A stretch of 21,072 nt of DNA from Pseudomonadota bacterium (GTDB taxonomy: Bacteria; Pseudomonadota; Gammaproteobacteria; Xanthomonadales; Xanthomonadaceae): positions 1-21,072 of the forward strand of contig JAEWNA010000183.1 of NCBI GenBank assembly GCA_023392975.1, given 5' to 3'. Positions 18,063 through 21,072 of the stretch are shown in pieces. The position numbers and the translations under genes were made by a program. The notes beneath the pieces are model-generated. The model was not told the origin of the DNA and did no database searches. It worked only from the letters and a program-made list of their open reading frames with translations. The stretch's first letter is position 1. Each line of letters opens with the position of its first letter.

Positions 18063-19160
18063 TCACCCCGCAACGGACAGCCGCAGGCCGGTCCCGGCGT
18101 CGAAGACGTGGGTCCGGCCGGGCGCGGCGCGCAGGCCGATCCGCTGGCCGGCAGCGGGCAGCGCCTCGGGCGACAGGCGCGCCACCAGCGACTGCGCGCC
18201 GAACCGCAGCCAGACGAAGGCCTCGCTGCCCACCGGCTCCACCACCTCGACCTCGGCCTCGAACTGCGCCGGCTCCCCGGCCAGGCAGGGCAGCAGGTGT
18301 TCGGGACGCAGGCCGATCTCGACCTCGCGGTCGGCCCAGGCCGGGTCCGCCACCAGCCCGGGCAGCGGCAGCGCACGACCGTCGCCGAGCGCCAGCAGCG
18401 CCCCGCCCTCGCCGGCCACCAGCCGACCACGCAGCAGGTTCATCGCCGGGCTGCCGAGGAAGGTCGCCACGAACACGTTCGCCGGCGCGTGGTACAGCGC
18501 CATCGGCGTGTCGATCTGCTGGATCTCGCCGTCGCGCATCACCACGATGCGCTGGCCGAGGGTCATGGCCTCCACCTGGTCGTGGGTGACGTACACCATC
18601 GTCGCGCCGAGGCTGCGGTGCAGCCGCGCGATCTCCGTGCGCATCGCCGCGCGCAGCTTGGCGTCGAGGTTGGACAGCGGCTCGTCGAGCAGGAACACCC
18701 GCGGCTGCCGCACCAGCGCCCGGCCGAGCGCCACGCGCTGGCGCTGGCCGCCGGAGAGCGCCGCGGGGCGGCGCTTCAGCAGCGGGCGCAGCTCCAGCCG
18801 GTCGGCGACGGCCTCGATGCGGGTGGCGATCTCGGCCTTCGGCATGTCGCGCAGGGTCAGGCCGAAGGCGAGGTTCTCGGCGACCGTCATGTGCGGGTAG
18901 AGCGCATAGCTCTGGAAGACCATGGCGATGTCGCGATCCTTCGGCGCGACCTCGTTCACGACCCGCTCGTCGATGCGCAGCGTGCCGTCGCTGATCGCCT
19001 CCAGCCCCGCGATCATCCGCAGCAGCGTCGACTTGCCGCAGCCCGACGGGCCGACCAGCACCAGCAGCTCGCCGTCGGCGACCTCGAAGCTGGCACCGTG
19101 CACGGCTACATGGCCGTCCGGGTAGACCTTGCGCAGCCGATCCAGGGTGACGGTCGCCAT
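18063..19160 (-). CDS. Sugar ABC transporter ATP-binding protein, UgpC/MalK type
   Basis: This is the ATPase subunit of a carbohydrate-uptake (CUT1) ABC transporter, working on the cytoplasmic face of the inner membrane. It has 365 residues. Walker A GPSGCGKST is at 37-45, the Q-loop Gln at 83, signature LSGGQ at 135-139, Walker B VFLLDE at 155-160 and the switch His193 in VTHD. The C-terminal ~130 residues form the OB-type regulatory domain of MalK/UgpC proteins (IGLRPEHLL, and GRTHVFDAGTGLRL at the end), so it is not a simple amino-acid or metal ATPase. GAGGA seven bases before ATG 19160 supports the start. No permease or binding-protein gene is next to it, so it may serve transporters encoded elsewhere, as multitask ATPases do. 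It diverges from a GH1 glucosidase across a shared regulatory region. The precise substrate (maltose, glycerol-3-phosphate, beta-glucosides) cannot be told from sequence alone. Confidence 0.93.
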   Translation of the reverse strand: MATVTLDRLRKVYPDGHVAVHGASFEVADGELLVLVGPSGCGKSTLLRMIAGLEAISDGTLRIDERVVNEVAPKDRDIAMVFQSYALYPHMTVAENLAFGLTLRDMPKAEIATRIEAVADRLELRPLLKRRPAALSGGQRQRVALGRALVRQPRVFLLDEPLSNLDAKLRAAMRTEIARLHRSLGATMVYVTHDQVEAMTLGQRIVVMRDGEIQQIDTPMALYHAPANVFVATFLGSPAMNLLRGRLVAGEGGALLALGDGRALPLPGLVADPAWADREVEIGLRPEHLLPCLAGEPAQFEAEVEVVEPVGSEAFVWLRFGAQSLVARLSPEALPAAGQRIGLRAAPGRTHVFDAGTGLRLSVAG

Positions 19161-19215
19161 CTGCAGTCCTCATCGTGGGAACGGGCCGGAGCGGCCTCGA
19201 AGCGACCATCGCCGG

Positions 19216-19227
19216 CTTGCGCGCAAG
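19216..19227. promoter_or_regulatory. 12-bp palindrome upstream of the glucosidase promoter
   Basis: CTTGCGCGCAAG is a perfect palindrome about 25 bases upstream of the LacI-type operator. It overlaps the place where a -35 box would be expected. It may be an additional factor site, but GC-rich palindromes this short also arise by chance. Confidence 0.25.
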
Positions 19228-19242
19228 GCGCGCGAGGCCTGC

Positions 19243-19248
19243 TATAGT
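19243..19248 (+). promoter_or_regulatory. Candidate -10 box of the beta-glucosidase promoter
   Basis: TATAGT stands alone in a GC-rich region, three bases before the operator palindrome. A TTGCGC at 19217-19222 could act as a -35, but the 20-base spacer is long. The core CTATAG is symmetric, so a weak promoter towards the ABC ATPase on the other strand is also possible. Confidence 0.5.
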
Positions 19249-19251
19249 CCG

Positions 19252-19269
19252 CATGTAACCGTTTACATG
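19252..19269. promoter_or_regulatory. LacI-family-type operator
   Basis: CATGTAACCGTTTACATG is an 18-bp near-perfect palindrome (8 of 9 pairs) with the central CG and TGTAA...TTACA arms typical of LacI/GalR-family binding sites. It sits just downstream of the -10 box, over the expected transcription start, where a bound repressor would block the glucosidase gene. No LacI-type regulator gene lies in the window. Binding is inferred from sequence only. Confidence 0.7.
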
Positions 19270-19289
19270 ATGCCACCGAAGCCGGTCCC

Positions 19290-19295
19290 GAGGAA
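19290..19295 (+). promoter_or_regulatory. Shine-Dalgarno site that sets the glucosidase start
   Basis: GAGGAA lies seven bases before ATG 19303. It favours this start over in-frame ATGs at 19267 and 19270, which fall within or next to the operator and lack a ribosome-binding site. Confidence 0.7.
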
Positions 19296-19302
19296 CCCCG
19301 CC

Positions 19303-20679
19303 ATGCCGTCGCCATCCGCCTCCGCATCCCGACTGTTTCCCGAGGGTTTCCTCTGGGGCGCCGCCACCGCCGCGCACCAGATCGAGGGCTCGCCGCTTGC
19401 CGATGGCGCCGGCCCCAGCATCTGGACCCGGTTCGCGCATACGCCGGGCATGACCCTCAACGGCGACACCGGCGACGTTGCCTGCGACCACTACCGGCGC
19501 TGGAAGGAAGACGTGAAGCTGATGGCCGACCTCGGCCTGCAGGCCTACCGCTTCAGCGTGTCGTGGTCGCGGATCCTGCCGGAGGGCACCGGCCGGGTGA
19601 ACCAGGCCGGCCTCGACTTCTACTCGCGCCTGGTCGACGAACTGCTGGCGAACGGCATCGAGCCGCTGCTGACGCTGTACCACTGGGACCTGCCGGCGGC
19701 GCTGGACGACAAGGGCGGCTGGCTGAATCGCGACTGCGCCGACTGGTTCGCCGAGTACGGCCGCGTGCTCTACCGCGCGCTGGACGGCCGAGTGAAGAAG
19801 TGGGTGACGCTCAACGAGCCGTGGGTGATCACCGACGGCGGCTACCTGCACGGCGCGCTGGCGCCGGGGCATCGCAGCAGGTACGAAGCGCCGATCGCCA
19901 CACACAACCTGATGCGCGCCCACGGCGCGGCGGTGCAGGCGTATCGCGCCGAGGGCAAGCACGAGATCGGCCTGGTGGTGAACATCGAGCCGAAATACCC
20001 GTCGACCGACAGCGCCGCGGACGCCGCCGCGACCCGGCGCGCGCACGCCTACATGAACGAACAGTACTTGCATCCGGCGCTGCTCGGCCGTTATCCGCCT
20101 GAACTGAAGGAGATCTTCGGCGATGCCTGGCCGGACTTCGACCCGAAGGATTTCGAGTTGATCGCGCAGCGGCTGGATTTCGTCGGCATCAACTACTACA
20201 CGCGCAGCGTGACGAAGGCGGCGGAGACGTATCCGCTGAACGCCGCGGCCGTGCGCCAGCCGCTGGGCACCTACACCGAGACCGGCTGGGAAGTCTTCCC
20301 GCAGGGCCTCACCGACCTGCTGCTGTGGTTCAAGCGCACCTACGGCGACCTGCCGGTCTACATCACCGAGAACGGCGCCGCGTTCTTCGATCCGCCGGTC
20401 GCGGAGAAGGGCCGCATCTGCGACCCGCTGCGGATCAACTACCTGCACAAGCACCTGAACGCGATCCGCGACGCGATCGAGGCCGGCGTGGACATCCGCG
20501 GCTACATGGTCTGGTCGCTGCTCGACAACCTCGAATGGTCGCTCGGCTATTCCAAGCGTTTCGGCATCGTCCACGTGAACTACGGCACCCAGGAGCGCAC
20601 GCCGAAGGACAGCGCCCGCTTCTATTCCGGCGTCATCGCCAGCCATGGCGGCACGCTCGCGGAGCCCTCGCCATACTGA
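19303..20679 (+). CDS. GH1 family beta-glucosidase
   Basis: Hydrolyses beta-linked glucosides (for example cellobiose) with retention of configuration. It has 458 residues, the usual size of a single-domain bacterial GH1 enzyme, and there is no signal peptide, so it is cytosolic. The acid/base Glu172 is in TLNEPW, the nucleophile Glu356 in YITENGAAF, and the glycone-binding residues Gln26 (AAHQIEG), His127 (YHWDLP), Asn171, Trp404 (MVWSLLDN), Glu411 and Trp412 are all present. The N-terminal motif FLWGAATAAHQIEGS is canonical. The start at MPSPSASASR is set by GAGGAA at 19290-19295. It is expressed from its own promoter under a LacI-type operator and ends at a strong terminator. Divergent neighbour: a sugar ABC ATPase, consistent with uptake and then intracellular cleavage of oligosaccharides. 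Activity on galactosides or fucosides cannot be excluded. Confidence 0.96.
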   Translation: MPSPSASASRLFPEGFLWGAATAAHQIEGSPLADGAGPSIWTRFAHTPGMTLNGDTGDVACDHYRRWKEDVKLMADLGLQAYRFSVSWSRILPEGTGRVNQAGLDFYSRLVDELLANGIEPLLTLYHWDLPAALDDKGGWLNRDCADWFAEYGRVLYRALDGRVKKWVTLNEPWVITDGGYLHGALAPGHRSRYEAPIATHNLMRAHGAAVQAYRAEGKHEIGLVVNIEPKYPSTDSAADAAATRRAHAYMNEQYLHPALLGRYPPELKEIFGDAWPDFDPKDFELIAQRLDFVGINYYTRSVTKAAETYPLNAAAVRQPLGTYTETGWEVFPQGLTDLLLWFKRTYGDLPVYITENGAAFFDPPVAEKGRICDPLRINYLHKHLNAIRDAIEAGVDIRGYMVWSLLDNLEWSLGYSKRFGIVHVNYGTQERTPKDSARFYSGVIASHGGTLAEPSPY

Positions 20680-20720
20680 CGCTTTCCAAGACGCCTCCCC
20701 CTCCCCCTCCACGGGTGGCG

Positions 20721-20756
20721 CCCCCGATCAGGCGAAAGCCGGTCGGGGATTTTTTT
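20721..20756 (+). terminator. Intrinsic terminator of the beta-glucosidase gene
   Basis: A GC-rich stem (CCCCGATC pairing with GGTCGGGG, plus three inner pairs) is capped by a GAAA tetraloop (20733-20736) and followed by seven T residues (20750-20756). It begins 42 bases past the stop and lies between two convergent genes. It is the most typical rho-independent terminator in the window. Confidence 0.9.
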
Positions 20757-20764
20757 GCGTTCGA

Positions 20765-21072
20765 CTAGCGCAGCCCGATGCGCACCCGGCGCGCACCCGG
20801 CGGGATCTTCAACTCGGGGATCCTCGCCTCGGGCATATTCGACTCGGAGGTCCGCAGCGCGCCGTCGCGCCAGGCCACCGCGCGACCATCGATCGTCGTG
20901 CGTCCCGGCTTCGCGTCGGCCAGCGGCCACGGCAGCACGGCGCCGCCGGGCGGCAGGCGCGTGTCGGCGGACAGCGTCAGTTCCAGCGCGTCGGAAGTGC
21001 GCCGCAGCGTGTAGCCCAGCGCGCCCTGCGGCGTGCGCAGGCCATCGATGGCGATGCCCTGCCCGTCCAGCC
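20765..21072 (-). CDS. C-terminal end of an unidentified protein, N-terminus outside window
   Basis: The frame is open from the window edge to a TAG at 20765-20767, giving the last 101 codons. The translation (for example GAVLPWPLADAKPGRTTIDG, then IPPGARRVRIGLR at the end) has alternating short hydrophobic strands and many Gly/Pro turns, as in a beta-sandwich domain. I do not recognise the family. Its place next to a glucosidase and a sugar ABC ATPase makes a carbohydrate-active enzyme with a C-terminal beta-domain plausible, but this is inference from context. Three tandem 15-bp units near the end code for ESNMP, EARIP, ELKIP. Codon use (strong GC at third positions) and the fact that the only stop in this frame falls just before the glucosidase terminator support it as real coding sequence. 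Confidence 0.65.
   Translation of the reverse strand, partial: LDGQGIAIDGLRTPQGALGYTLRRTSDALELTLSADTRLPPGGAVLPWPLADAKPGRTTIDGRAVAWRDGALRTSESNMPEARIPELKIPPGARRVRIGLR
20802..20846 (-). repeat. Three imperfect 15-bp tandem repeats
   Basis: The units are 20802-20816, 20817-20831 and 20832-20846. They keep the reading frame of the minus-strand partial gene and each encodes a five-residue unit of form E-x-x-(I/M)-P. An 11-bp unit, CGCACCCGGCG, is also directly repeated at 20781-20791 and 20792-20802. Confidence 0.7.

Overview
The window is a GC-rich (mostly about 65-75% by eye) chromosomal segment that looks like a member of the Xanthomonadaceae/Lysobacteraceae (Lysobacter, Luteimonas, Stenotrophomonas, Xanthomonas relatives). 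The reasons are the base composition, GyrA carrying Gln at position 83, a DUF3011-type secreted protein, and the sets mtnA-gyrA, smc-zipA-ligA, and a GH1 glucosidase next to a lone UgpC/MalK-type ATPase. This placement is inferred from gene content and not from a search. Almost every gene lies on the minus strand. The very long plus-strand open frames opposite gyrA, smc, ligA and the macroglobulin gene are compositional shadows.

Region 1 (1-9342, minus strand, transcribed right to left): a secreted or surface-exposed DUF3011-repeat protein, methylthioribose-1-phosphate isomerase (mtnA), DNA gyrase subunit A (gyrA) with an extended -10 promoter and a strong hairpin after its stop, and then an alpha-2-macroglobulin lipoprotein. 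The macroglobulin gene is preceded by a striking A-tract-rich promoter region and leaves the window at base 1 just after its thioester motif.

Region 2 (9453-17901, minus strand): a chromosome maintenance, division and translation block in the order smc, zipA, ligA, a SWIM/BRCT protein, epmA. Spacings are 22 bp (smc-zipA), 101 bp (zipA-ligA), 11 bp (ligA-SWIM/BRCT) and a 4-base overlap (SWIM/BRCT-epmA), so the last three are probably translated from one message. The SWIM/BRCT gene is the clearest foreign element. It is about 50% GC, but its last ~87 bp are nearly identical to the 3' end of the adjacent ligA, so it looks like a mosaic. LigA itself has a lower-GC patch coding for a ~66-residue expansion in its helix-hairpin-helix region.

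Region 3 (18063-21072): a sugar-uptake and glycoside-use locus. A UgpC/MalK-type ABC ATPase (minus) and a GH1 beta-glucosidase (plus) diverge from a 142 bp region holding a LacI-family-type operator palindrome directly downstream of a -10 box. The glucosidase ends at a canonical intrinsic terminator and converges on the 3' end of an unidentified minus-strand gene that has short tandem repeats.

No rRNA, tRNA, CRISPR array, transposase or integrase gene was seen. Most of the window is ordinary core genome. The best lead for something undescribed is the ligA/SWIM-BRCT mosaic.
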